Positions 29,880-37,886 of a DNA stretch of 64,000 nucleotides are shown here, piece by piece (the stretch's first letter is position 1; each line of letters starts with the position of its first letter). The notes under the pieces were generated by a model. The model did not search any database. It was not told the origin of the DNA and saw only the letters and a list, made by a program, of their open reading frames with translations. The translations under genes and the position numbers were made by a program. Origin of the DNA: Massilia sp. YIM B02769 (GTDB lineage Bacteria; Pseudomonadota; Gammaproteobacteria; Burkholderiales; Burkholderiaceae_D); NCBI RefSeq assembly GCF_030411995.1, contig NZ_JASNRC010000010.1, forward strand, positions 220,399-284,398. Direction: 5' to 3'.

Positions 29880-30374
29880 CTAGCGCGGCCATGTGCGTTC
29901 GACCAGCTCGTCGATCGGGAGCGGCGCTCCCGCCTTCGCGGCTGCTTCCGTCCACTCTGTCACCGCAGGCATACTCTCTGTCGAAGGCGTACCGCCCCAC
30001 AAACCAGCACGTATGGCAAAGATGACGGCCCCTTTCTCGACCGTGGGAGGTGGAATCGCGCGCAGCCGCGAAACCAGCACCTGCGCCAGGCCGGATGGCA
30101 AGCCGGGCCGGATATCGAGCCATGCGGCGGACTGATTGCCAGGCCGGATCGCAAGGACCAGGAAGCCGCCCGCCGGTTCACGTTGTTCACCCGCCAGCAC
30201 CTCGCCCGCAACGGCGTTCACCGAGCGGATGTATGGTGCCAGTGCACTCGGCATGATCCGCTCATGCAGAACGGCATCAGGCTGCAGCAGCACGACATCG
30301 CGCATCTGGTAAGGCGTTTTCGCCGATGCGATATTGGCCAATGCCAGTACAAGGAACAACAACACCATCCGCAT
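29880..30374 (-). CDS. Hypothetical exported protein
   Basis: A 164-residue protein with a clear signal peptide (MRMVLLFLVLALANIASA, cleavage before KTPYQ). The mature part mixes hydrophobic and charged residues (VVLLQPDAVLHERIMPSALAPYIRSVN, GGFLVLAIRPGNQSAAWLDIRPGL) and ends ELVERTWPR; I know no family. The start at 30374 has GGAGAG in front and agrees with the signal peptide; the open frame upstream lacks support. It is divergent from the small Cys protein gene at 30708, with 333 bp between. Confidence 0.65.
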   Translation of the reverse strand: MRMVLLFLVLALANIASAKTPYQMRDVVLLQPDAVLHERIMPSALAPYIRSVNAVAGEVLAGEQREPAGGFLVLAIRPGNQSAAWLDIRPGLPSGLAQVLVSRLRAIPPPTVEKGAVIFAIRAGLWGGTPSTESMPAVTEWTEAAAKAGAPLPIDELVERTWPR

Positions 30375-30707
30375 CGTGACTCTCCATTGTGTTGACTGTT
30401 GATCGAATTGCCCCGGCCTCATCGGGATTTGGCTGCGCCTTCGCCCCGCATTGTCGCCGGTGGCAAGCAAACGGGACCTCGCAGTGTAGAGACGGCCTTG
30501 CTCTCGTGGCAAGCATTTTGTCTGCCGCCATCGATCCGGGCCGCCCGGCATCGGCACACGGTCGCGCGCAACTCGGCGTCTGTAACCCGGTCTAATCATC
30601 AAAAACGAACATGCCTTATCCCCCCACCGGGATACACCCTCGAATAAGGGATGTGTCTCGACGAGCAGGAACCACTTCGGAACGCACGCTTGAGAAAGGG
30701 GATCATC
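30375..30707. other. Intergenic region between two divergent small secreted-protein genes
   Basis: No gene is apparent. Close to the 3' side, CCTTAT (30613-30618) and ATAAGG (30644-30649) form a weak inverted pair, and GAGAAAGGGG lies before the next start. Otherwise nothing distinct; it presumably carries both promoters. Confidence 0.5.
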
Positions 30708-31118
30708 ATGTCTCGGATCGCATGCAGCACTCTCGCCCTGCTGGCCGCCAGCCTCTGCAGCCAGGCCGCTGCAGAAACGACCAGGGTCGAGCTAGGCTGG
30801 GGCAACATCACGCCATGCTCGAAGGTTGAATGGCGTAACGACGGCATCTTCGGCACGCCCTCACCGACCGTGGTCACGGCCGAACAAAGAGTCCACGCCT
30901 ACGCTGTTGTCGAGACGCCCACGGTCGCCGGCATCCAGAACGATATCCAGCAATGCGCCGTCCAGGGAGCAGCGGCGGCCGGCCTCGCGGCCATCCTGGC
31001 TTCCCCGGCAGGCGCCATGCCGGCCTTCCAGGCGCAGTTCGACAGCTGTATCCAGGAACGGGCGCAAAGCTATTTGTCCTTGTCGCTCGAGGTGTCGGAA
31101 GGCGAATGCATGTGGTAG
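30708..31118 (+). CDS. Hypothetical exported protein with four mature cysteines
   Basis: A 136-residue protein with signal peptide ending QAAAE (about residue 23). The mature part has four Cys (in ITPCSK, QQCAV, FDSCIQ and GECMW), compatible with two disulfides, and a hydrophobic Ala/Gly helix (VQGAAAAGLAAILASPAGAM) between the second and third. I do not recognise the family. The hydrophobic helix flanked by Cys recalls small membrane-active secreted proteins, but that is speculation. AAAGGGG precedes the ATG. Confidence 0.6.
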   Translation: MSRIACSTLALLAASLCSQAAAETTRVELGWGNITPCSKVEWRNDGIFGTPSPTVVTAEQRVHAYAVVETPTVAGIQNDIQQCAVQGAAAAGLAAILASPAGAMPAFQAQFDSCIQERAQSYLSLSLEVSEGECMW

Positions 31119-31213
31119 TGCGATTCCTCGGCCATGCCGCAAAGGAATCGCACAAGCACAAGCTGAAGCCATGTTCGATGCCCGGACTGGCTGCGGCGGT
31201 TTGTTCGCAGACG

Positions 31214-31251
31214 AAAAAAAATGCCGCCGGGGCGAATAGCCCAGGCGGCAT
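31214..31251 (-). terminator. Rho-independent terminator of the dehydrogenase operon
   Basis: Read on the minus strand, ATGCCGCC pairs with GGCGGCAT over a 15-base loop and is followed by eight T. It lies 45 bases after the cytochrome gene stop, as expected for the end of the three-gene operon. Confidence 0.9.
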
Positions 31252-31295
31252 CTTCGGCAGCAGACCGGTCACGCCGGCCTGCAAGCGTCAACGGC

Positions 31296-32711
31296 TTAGT
31301 GCACCTTCTGCTCCGCACCCGTAATCTTGCGCATTTCTTCCAGCGAGGTCACATTACCGGCTTTCAGCTCCTGCTCGTCCATGCCCTTGCGGACCTTCTC
31401 GACTTGCGAAGCGGTGGCGGTGGCGGCGTTGTTACCCCAGCTCTGGCGCACGAAGGTCACCAGTTGCGCGGCCTCGTCGTCCGATAGGCGCCATGCGAAG
31501 CCCGGCATGCCCAGGTCCGACGGTGCGGTCTTGGTCGATGGCAGGCGGCTACCGGCCAGGACCACGCGGATCAGCGAAGTCGGATCATCCTGCAGCACGG
31601 TCGGGTTGCCCGGCAGCGCAGGGAACACGATCTGGTTCGACTTGCCGTCGGTACGGTGGCAGGCCGCGCAGTTGTCCAGGTAGAGCTGGGCGCCGCGGTT
31701 CTTCTCGACGCCGGCGAACAGTTCCTTCGCTGTCGTGTCGCTCACCGTGTAGGTCGCTTTCGTCTTGCCCGTCGCAGGCAGCGTCTTGATGTAGGCCGCC
31801 ATCGCGTTCAGGTCGGCATCCGTCATGTGCTGGGTGCTGTGCGAGACCACGTCGTTCATCGGACCGCCGACGACAGCCGTGTGGCTGTTACGTGCGCTCT
31901 TCAGGGTGGCGACGATGTCTTCCTGGCTCCAGGCGCCCATGCCGCCGACCTTGTCGCCGCGCAGGTTGATGGCCAGCCAGCCGTCGATCAGCGGACCGCC
32001 CGACAGGTACTCCGGACCGGATTCGTCAAGCGCCAGCTCGCTCATGGTGTTCGAGCGCGGGGTATGGCAGCTGCCGCAGTGGCCCAGGCTTTGCACCAGG
32101 TAGGCGCCGCGCGCGATATTCGCGTCGGCGTACTTGCTGGTGTCGACCGGCGCCACCGCCGGCGCGAACTGCTTGCGCCAGATCGACAGCGGCCAGCGCA
32201 TCGACAGCGGCCACGGAATATCGCTTGCACGGTTTTCCGCTTCCACCGGCGCCACGCCCTTCATGAAGTAAACGTACAGGGCGCGCAGGTCCTGGTCGCT
32301 CATCTTCGCGTACGACGGGTAAGGCATCGACGGGTACAGCGTGCCGCCGCCCGGCTTGATGCCATGGCGGACCGCGCGGTCGAAGTCGTTCAGCGTGTAG
32401 TTGCCGATACCGGTCTTCTTGTCCGGCGTGATGTTGGTGGCGTACATCGTGCCGATCGGCGACTCGATGCCACGGCCGCCGGCATACTGCTTGCCGTTGC
32501 CCGCGGTGTGGCAGGCGATACAGTCGGATGCGACAGCCACGTAGCGGCCCGCTTCGATCAGCTGCTTCTCTTCGGCGCTACCGGCCGCCACTTGCGGACC
32601 CGCGCCGATGTCGCGGGTCTCGGTCGGGATCAGCGCGTAGGCCAGCGCACCAACGAACACCAGGGCGCCCACGCCGACGACGCCGGCCAGGATTTTTTTC
32701 TTGGAACTCAT
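31296..32711 (-). CDS. Triheme cytochrome c subunit of a GMC dehydrogenase
   Basis: A 471-residue membrane-anchored cytochrome with three heme c motifs: CIACH (Cys64), CGSCH (about 210) and CAACH (about 345), each in its own cytochrome c domain. The uncleaved-looking N-terminal helix (KKKILAGVVGVGALVFVGALAYALIP) anchors it at the periplasmic face. Subunits like this accept electrons from the FAD subunit of gluconate 2-dehydrogenase, fructose dehydrogenase or FAD glucose dehydrogenase and pass them to quinone. The gene follows the FAD subunit gene. I use the ATG at 32711, preceded at proper distance by AAGGAT; the first ATG (32717) touches that site. Confidence 0.92.
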   Translation of the reverse strand: MSSKKKILAGVVGVGALVFVGALAYALIPTETRDIGAGPQVAAGSAEEKQLIEAGRYVAVASDCIACHTAGNGKQYAGGRGIESPIGTMYATNITPDKKTGIGNYTLNDFDRAVRHGIKPGGGTLYPSMPYPSYAKMSDQDLRALYVYFMKGVAPVEAENRASDIPWPLSMRWPLSIWRKQFAPAVAPVDTSKYADANIARGAYLVQSLGHCGSCHTPRSNTMSELALDESGPEYLSGGPLIDGWLAINLRGDKVGGMGAWSQEDIVATLKSARNSHTAVVGGPMNDVVSHSTQHMTDADLNAMAAYIKTLPATGKTKATYTVSDTTAKELFAGVEKNRGAQLYLDNCAACHRTDGKSNQIVFPALPGNPTVLQDDPTSLIRVVLAGSRLPSTKTAPSDLGMPGFAWRLSDDEAAQLVTFVRQSWGNNAATATASQVEKVRKGMDEQELKAGNVTSLEEMRKITGAEQKVH

Positions 32712-32726
32712 GCTCATCCTTGCGTC

Positions 32727-34502
32727 TTATGCCTGCACCAGCGGGCCCGGGTTTTTGATGTACAGCTCGCGAACAGCCTTGGCGCACCAGTAGGTCAGTG
32801 CACCCACCATGCCGGTCGGGTTGTAGCCGTTGTTCTGCGGGAAGGCGTTGGCGCCCGGCGCGAACACGTTCGGCACGTCCCAGGACTGCAGGTACTTGTT
32901 CAGGGCCGAAGTCTTCGGGTTCACGCCCATGATCGCGCCGCCGCAGGTGTGGGTCGACTGGTACTGGGTGATGTTGTAGTGCGAGCCGTCCTTCTTGGCG
33001 TCGCCCTTCATCGCCTTCGGTCCCAGGACCTTGCACATGTCGGTGGCTTTCTCGACCAGGTACTGCGAAGCCTTGATCTCGTTGTCGTGCCAGTCGAAGG
33101 TCATGCGCAGCAGCGGACGGCCGAACGCATCCTTGTAGGTCGGGTCCAGGCTCAGGTAGGCGTCGTCGTACGACATGCAGGAGCCCTGCACTTCGTAATA
33201 GAACGAGTGGCGGAAGGCTTCCTTCACGCCCTTCTTCCATTCGCTGCCCCAGGCCGGCACGCCCGGCGGCGTGGCGATGCCGCGCACGGGGCCGGCGCCC
33301 GGCTGGCGCGCCCAGATGATGCCGCCGCCGATGTAGCCGGTCTTGGACGAATCGTTGCGGTTGCCGTTCAGGTCGTCGAAGGTGGTGCCGGCGCCGCCGA
33401 TACCGATGAACTGGTTGGCCTGCACGGTCTCGTCGAAGAACAGCGAGACGCGGTTCAGGTTCTGGTACGAGTAGTTGTTGCCGACGTTGCCGGTTTTCGA
33501 CACCGGGTCGTACGGGGTACCGATGCCCGACACCAGCATCATGTGCACGTTGAACAGCGAGAACGCGCACAGCAGGACCAGGTCGGCCGGCTGTTCGGTT
33601 TCGCGGCCTTCCGCGTCGAGGTAGGACACGCCGGTGGCCATCTTCTTGTCGGCGGTCAGGTTCACCTTCAGCACTTGCGCGTGGGTGCGCAGGGTGAAGT
33701 TCTCGCGGGTGCGCAGCACCGGCAGGATGTTGACGTTCGGGCTGGCCTTGGAATAGTTCAGGCAGCCGTAGTCCGAGCAGAAGCCGCAGGCATTGCACGG
33801 GCCCATCTGGCAGCCGTACGGATTGATGTACGGAGCCGAGGCGTTCGAGGCCGGGATCGGGAACGGGTGGTAGCCCATTTCGCGCGCGGCTTTATAAAAC
33901 CATTCGGCACCCAGGTAGCTCGGGTTCGGGCCGAGCGGGTAGTCGCGCTTGCGCGAACCCTCGAACGGGTTGCCGCCTTCGACGATCTGCCCGTTGATGA
34001 CGCCGCCCTTGCCCGAGGTGCCGCACACGTATTCGAAGTGGTCGAAGTGCGGTTCCAGGTCTTCGTACGTCACCGGGAAATCCTGCACCGTCATGTTGGC
34101 CGGGATGAAGTTCTTGCCGAAGCGCTGCTCCAGGTTGGAACGCACCTTGAAGTCTTCCGGCAGGGCGCGGAAGTGGGCGCCCGACCAGTGGCTGCCGGCG
34201 CCGCCGACGCCGGTGCCCGGCTTGAACGAACCCATCTGGCGGTAAGGCACGGCGGTGTCGTTGATGCCGTGGCGGATGGTCACGGTTTCCTGGTTCAGCG
34301 ACTGCAGGTACTTGCGGTGTACCGAGCCTTCGAGCTCGTCGACCACGCGCGGGTAGGAGAAATCGGTTTGCGTGTCGCGGTCCGGGCCGCGCTCGAGCGC
34401 GACCACATTCAGGCCGGCGTCGGTGAGTTCCTTGGCCATGATGGCGCCGGTCCAGCCCATGCCGACGATAACGACGTCTACTTTGTTTTTTACGATTGCC
34501 AT
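32727..34502 (-). CDS. GMC-family FAD dehydrogenase, large subunit
   Basis: A 591-residue flavoprotein of the glucose-methanol-choline family, close to gluconate 2-dehydrogenase and FAD-glucose dehydrogenase large subunits. The FAD-binding Rossmann motif VVIVGMGWTGAIMAKELTDAG lies at residues 9-29 and the GMC C-terminal region (HTCGGAIMG, PNVFAPGANAFPQNNGYNPTGMVGAL) is intact. A Cys-rich segment (YGCQMGPCNACGFCSDYGC, about residues 220-240) resembles the part that holds a 3Fe-4S cluster in related glucose and fructose dehydrogenases. It has no signal peptide of its own and should be carried to the periplasm by the Tat-exported small subunit encoded upstream. The substrate, a sugar, sugar acid or alcohol, cannot be set from sequence. 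Confidence 0.92.
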   Translation of the reverse strand: MAIVKNKVDVVIVGMGWTGAIMAKELTDAGLNVVALERGPDRDTQTDFSYPRVVDELEGSVHRKYLQSLNQETVTIRHGINDTAVPYRQMGSFKPGTGVGGAGSHWSGAHFRALPEDFKVRSNLEQRFGKNFIPANMTVQDFPVTYEDLEPHFDHFEYVCGTSGKGGVINGQIVEGGNPFEGSRKRDYPLGPNPSYLGAEWFYKAAREMGYHPFPIPASNASAPYINPYGCQMGPCNACGFCSDYGCLNYSKASPNVNILPVLRTRENFTLRTHAQVLKVNLTADKKMATGVSYLDAEGRETEQPADLVLLCAFSLFNVHMMLVSGIGTPYDPVSKTGNVGNNYSYQNLNRVSLFFDETVQANQFIGIGGAGTTFDDLNGNRNDSSKTGYIGGGIIWARQPGAGPVRGIATPPGVPAWGSEWKKGVKEAFRHSFYYEVQGSCMSYDDAYLSLDPTYKDAFGRPLLRMTFDWHDNEIKASQYLVEKATDMCKVLGPKAMKGDAKKDGSHYNITQYQSTHTCGGAIMGVNPKTSALNKYLQSWDVPNVFAPGANAFPQNNGYNPTGMVGALTYWCAKAVRELYIKNPGPLVQA

Positions 34503-34509
34503 GTTCTTG

Positions 34510-35235
34510 TTATCCTCTGCGTCCTGCCAGGTCCACCGGTCCGATCGGATACGGTTTGTCGCGTACCTCGACCCAGTCGAGGTAATCGGCGCGCATGCCC
34601 GGGTAGCCGATCATCTTCCAGGCGCCCATGTTCTTGTTGCCGCCGTGGCGCGGGTCGGCGAAGTAGCCGTTGCGGGTTTCGTTCAGCAAGTTGCTGAAGA
34701 AGAGCTTGGCCGAGATGTTTTCCAGCTTGATCTTGCCGGCTTCGGCATCCTTGAGCAGGGCTTCCTGCTTGGCCACGCCCAGGTCGGCGAAACGCTTGCC
34801 CGAGAAGTTGGCGGTGCAGTGGGCGTCCATCGCCTTGATGCCGACGCGCAGGATGTCGCGCAGCGGCAGCTTGCCCTGGTAGCCGAACTCGGGCGCCGCT
34901 TCCAGGAACGGGCCCTGCATGTACCACAGGCCGCCATTGGCGTACGGGGTCTGCATGTGGCGGTCGAGGAATTCCAGCACGCCGGATTCGACGGCGCCCG
35001 GACCGTGTTCGTCGTGCGGGATCAGGCGGTCGACGGCGGCGCCGAGGAAGCGCCATTCATCGGCATTGAAGAAGGTCGGCTTGTAGTCGTCGGGCTTGCC
35101 TTCGGCCGTGGTCGTCGTGCTGGCGCTGGCGCCGGTGACGCCCTGGATGGCGCCGGCAACGCCGACGCCCATCGGCACGAAGACCAGACTCTTGATCAGG
35201 CTCCGGCGGGAGGGGGATTTGGTTTCGTCAGACAT
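34510..35235 (-). CDS. Gluconate 2-dehydrogenase subunit 3-like, Tat-exported small subunit
   Basis: A 241-residue protein whose N-terminus carries a twin-arginine signal (SRRSLIKSLVFVPMGVGVAGA). The body matches the gluconate 2-dehydrogenase subunit 3 family: FFNADEWRFLGAAVDRLIPHDEHGPGAVESGVLEFLDRHM, then the C-terminal MIGYPGMRADYLDWVEVRDKPY. Such subunits act as escort and scaffold that carry the folded flavoprotein through the Tat pore. It is the first gene of the operon, seven bases ahead of the FAD subunit. I start at the ATG at 35235; the GTG at 35259 is less likely. Confidence 0.9.
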   Translation of the reverse strand: MSDETKSPSRRSLIKSLVFVPMGVGVAGAIQGVTGASASTTTTAEGKPDDYKPTFFNADEWRFLGAAVDRLIPHDEHGPGAVESGVLEFLDRHMQTPYANGGLWYMQGPFLEAAPEFGYQGKLPLRDILRVGIKAMDAHCTANFSGKRFADLGVAKQEALLKDAEAGKIKLENISAKLFFSNLLNETRNGYFADPRHGGNKNMGAWKMIGYPGMRADYLDWVEVRDKPYPIGPVDLAGRRG

Positions 35236-35628
35236 AACAGTTCTCGGTAATGACGTCACGCCCGGCCGGGCGCGCGTGTGGTGGAACTTTCAAAAAGGGG
35301 GCGATGCTACACGGAAACACGCGCGCACGGGAGGCAGATACATGGTTGATACAAAACGGCCATGTAACAGTTGCAGCGCTGCGACGGATTACGGGAAATC
35401 CACAATAGGCAGGGCAATCGTGCGCGACCCTGATACACAATTCCCCGGGACAGCGGGCTTTTGTGCAGGTAAATACTGCATAGGAATAGTCTTCGCGCAT
35501 CGCTGCATCATAGTCAGATGCCGCGAAACGGCGCGCACGCAAGCCGGGAGGATTGTTAAATCGCAGCGGCGCGCGGGAGAATGTGGACAGGAATGTCCGG
35601 AAAGGCAGAGCCGCGGACAGTCCTGCCT
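35236..35628. promoter_or_regulatory. Upstream region of the dehydrogenase operon with an inverted repeat
   Basis: Nearly 400 bp without a convincing gene. TACATGG and CCATGTA form a 7-bp inverted pair with a 14-base spacer (35339-35366), about 105 bp before the operon start, and could be an operator. The rest is of mixed composition, partly lower GC than the flanking genes, and shows no recognisable RNA. Confidence 0.35.
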
Positions 35629-35684
35629 GGTGGGTTCAAGAACCCACCCTACATATCGCGGTAGGGTGGGTTCTTGAACCCACC
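35629..35684. repeat. Palindromic repeat pair, head to head
   Basis: Two perfect inverted 24-base copies of the dispersed family (GGTGGGTTC...GAACCCACCCTAC at 35629-35652 and its reverse complement at 35661-35684) separated by ATATCGCG. Each is itself a hairpin, and together they make a 56-bp cruciform-prone block downstream of the chemoreceptor gene. Confidence 0.9.
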
Positions 35685-35712
35685 ACCCGTGCTCTCGGAC
35701 GGCGCGATGCGA

Positions 35713-37644
35713 TCACCGGCCGAGCAGCTTGCGCACCGGCGCCTGCGCCACCAGCACCGCCCCGCCCTCTTCTTCCAGCTTGAAGCCGCTCACCACCTGC
35801 GCCAGCCTGGCCGCCTGCTCTTCCAGCGCGCCCGCTGCCGCCGCCGCTTCCTCGACCAGCGCCGCATTCTGCTGGGTCACGTCGTCCATGGCCGCGATCG
35901 ACACATTCACCTGGCCGATACCCTGGCTTTGCTCGCTGCTGGCGGCGTCGATCTCGCTCATCAGGTCGGCCACGCGCTGCACCGCCTGGACGATGCCGGT
36001 CATGGTGGCGCCGGCCGTGTCGACCAGGCGCGCGCCCGCCTCCACCTGCTCGCTCGAGGCCCCGATCAAATCCTTGATCTCCTTGGCCGCCGCCGCCGAG
36101 CGCTGGGCCAGGCTGCGCACTTCGGAGGCGACGACCGCGAAGCCGCGCCCCTGCTCGCCGGCGCGCGCCGCTTCCACCGCCGCGTTCAGCGCCAGGATGT
36201 TGGTCTGGAAGGCGATGCCGTCGATCACGCCGATGATGTCGGCGATCCTGCGCGAGCTGTCGGAGATGGCGCCCATCGTCGCCACCACATCGCCCACCAC
36301 CGTGCCGCCTGCGCGCGCCTGGCCGCTGGCCGACATCACCAGCTGGTTCGCCTGGCGCGCATTGTCGGCATTCTGGCGTACGGTCGAGGTCAATTCCTCC
36401 ATCGCGGCGGCCGTCTCTTCCAGGCTGGATGCCTGGGCTTCGGTACGACTCGACAGGTTCAGGTTGCCGGCCGCGATTTCGGCCGAGGCGCCGGCAATCG
36501 CGTGGGTGCTGTCGCGCACCTCGCTCATGGTCCGGTTCAGCGACGACACGAAGCGGTTGAAGGCGTCGGCCAGCTGGCCGACTTCGTCCTCGCTCTCGAC
36601 CGGCATGCGGCGCGTCAGGTCGCCCTTGCCGTCGGCGATCTCGTCGAGCATGGCGGCGGCGCGCGAGACCGGCGCGGCGATCGCGCGGCTGATCAGGAAG
36701 ATCAGCACTAGGCCGATGCCGCCGCCGATCACGCCGGCCGCCAGGCTCGCCAGCAGGGTCGAGCGGGTCAGTTCGCCCAGCACTTCGCTTTCCGGCACCT
36801 CGGCGATGACGTACAGGCCCAGCTCGGGGATATACGACGAGGCCACGATCATCTCGCCCTGCGCCGAGGCGTGGGCGGCATGCGCGAACTTCGCTTTTCC
36901 GAGCAGGCCCGCCACCAGATCCGGCCCGAAGCCCGGCAGGTCCTTCATGTTGTGCGCGCCGTCGGCCAGGGCGGCGTCGCGGTGCAGCAGGATGGTGCCG
37001 TCCTCGCGCACCAGGTACACGTAGCCCGACGCGCCGACCTTGTAGGCGCGCACCGCCTCGCCGAGCGCATTGATCGACAGGCCGAGACCGGCCACCGCCA
37101 GCTTGCCGTCGCCGGCGTCGGCGCGGGTATTGATGAAGAGCTTGAGTTCGCCGGTCTTGGGATCGGCGTTCATGTTCAGTTCGTGGGCCTGGCCGCTGGC
37201 GAGGAACTTGCTCATCCAGGCGTCGCGCGGATTGTCCTTTTCCAGCATATAGCTCAAGCCGCTCTCGTCCATGAACTTCAGGGTCGAGGGCGAGGCCCAG
37301 AACACGGTGGCGGCCTTGTTGTCGGCCTTCAGGCGCGCGGCGTAGGTACGCCATGCGTCGAGACCTGCGTCGTCCAGGCCAGCCCGTTCCCAGGCCTGCA
37401 CATAGGTATTGCCGGCAACGCCAAGCGAGGCGCTCAAGGGGCCGGTGATCTGGCGCAGGACGTCGTTGCGGATCTCGCCGACCACGGCCGGCAACTCGTG
37501 GTTGACGACGCGCGCGCGCATGCCGCGGCCGGTCAGGCTGACGCTGAGGGCAGCGGAAATCGCGATGAAAAGCAGCAGGCAGGCGGCCATGCCGAGCATG
37601 AGCCTGGTCTTGATGGACGAGCGGCGTAGGAGTCGGGCGAACAT
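35713..37644 (-). CDS. Methyl-accepting chemotaxis protein
   Basis: A 643-residue chemoreceptor. Membrane helix 1 ([21 protein letters not shown], residues about 15-35), a periplasmic Cache-type sensor (about 40-290, with [17 protein letters not shown]), helix 2 ([22 protein letters not shown]), a HAMP domain, and the signalling domain whose hairpin tip [33 protein letters not shown] is intact. The C-terminal tail has no pentapeptide of the NWETF type for CheR/CheB binding. The ligand is unknown. It is divergent from a PAS-GGDEF-EAL gene, so motility and cyclic-di-GMP signalling may be coordinated here. No good ribosome site precedes the ATG. Confidence 0.94.
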   Translation of the reverse strand: MFARLLRRSSIKTRLMLGMAACLLLFIAISAALSVSLTGRGMRARVVNHELPAVVGEIRNDVLRQITGPLSASLGVAGNTYVQAWERAGLDDAGLDAWRTYAARLKADNKAATVFWASPSTLKFMDESGLSYMLEKDNPRDAWMSKFLASGQAHELNMNADPKTGELKLFINTRADAGDGKLAVAGLGLSINALGEAVRAYKVGASGYVYLVREDGTILLHRDAALADGAHNMKDLPGFGPDLVAGLLGKAKFAHAAHASAQGEMIVASSYIPELGLYVIAEVPESEVLGELTRSTLLASLAAGVIGGGIGLVLIFLISRAIAAPVSRAAAMLDEIADGKGDLTRRMPVESEDEVGQLADAFNRFVSSLNRTMSEVRDSTHAIAGASAEIAAGNLNLSSRTEAQASSLEETAAAMEELTSTVRQNADNARQANQLVMSASGQARAGGTVVGDVVATMGAISDSSRRIADIIGVIDGIAFQTNILALNAAVEAARAGEQGRGFAVVASEVRSLAQRSAAAAKEIKDLIGASSEQVEAGARLVDTAGATMTGIVQAVQRVADLMSEIDAASSEQSQGIGQVNVSIAAMDDVTQQNAALVEEAAAAAGALEEQAARLAQVVSGFKLEEEGGAVLVAQAPVRKLLGR

Positions 37645-37750
37645 GGGAAGGGTCTGTTAGAAGAGGAAAATTGCTCAAGTGCATGGTCTCCCGAGCGCGG
37701 CAAGCTGGTCAACCTTATTCAATTTGGGTATTTGCAGGGTGACAAAGAAA

Positions 37751-37771
37751 CGTTGCGCATGCGCTGCAACG
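37751..37771. promoter_or_regulatory. Palindrome in the chemoreceptor/diguanylate gene divergent region
   Basis: CGTTGC and GCAACG flank the inner palindrome GCGCATGCGC. It lies near the middle of the 242-bp region between the divergent chemoreceptor and PAS-GGDEF-EAL genes and is a possible operator. No FliA-type promoter was clear by eye. Confidence 0.35.
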
Positions 37772-37886
37772 GTGCATTTTGACCAACATCAGCATTCTTT
37801 AATGTTGAGCCAATTGCACGGAGACAATGCGAGAGGCGGCGTTCATACTTCCCGCTTCCGCCCACCAGCCCATCACGAGGTGACCA

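Noticed and set aside
31656..34697. 1013-codon plus-strand frame opposite the cytochrome and GMC genes
   Set aside because: Antisense shadow; the minus-strand genes carry heme motifs, FAD motif and Tat signal.
35228..35542. 104-codon minus-strand frame upstream of the Tat subunit
   Set aside because: No ribosome site, many Cys/Arg in irregular pattern, no homology that I recognise; overlaps the likely promoter region.
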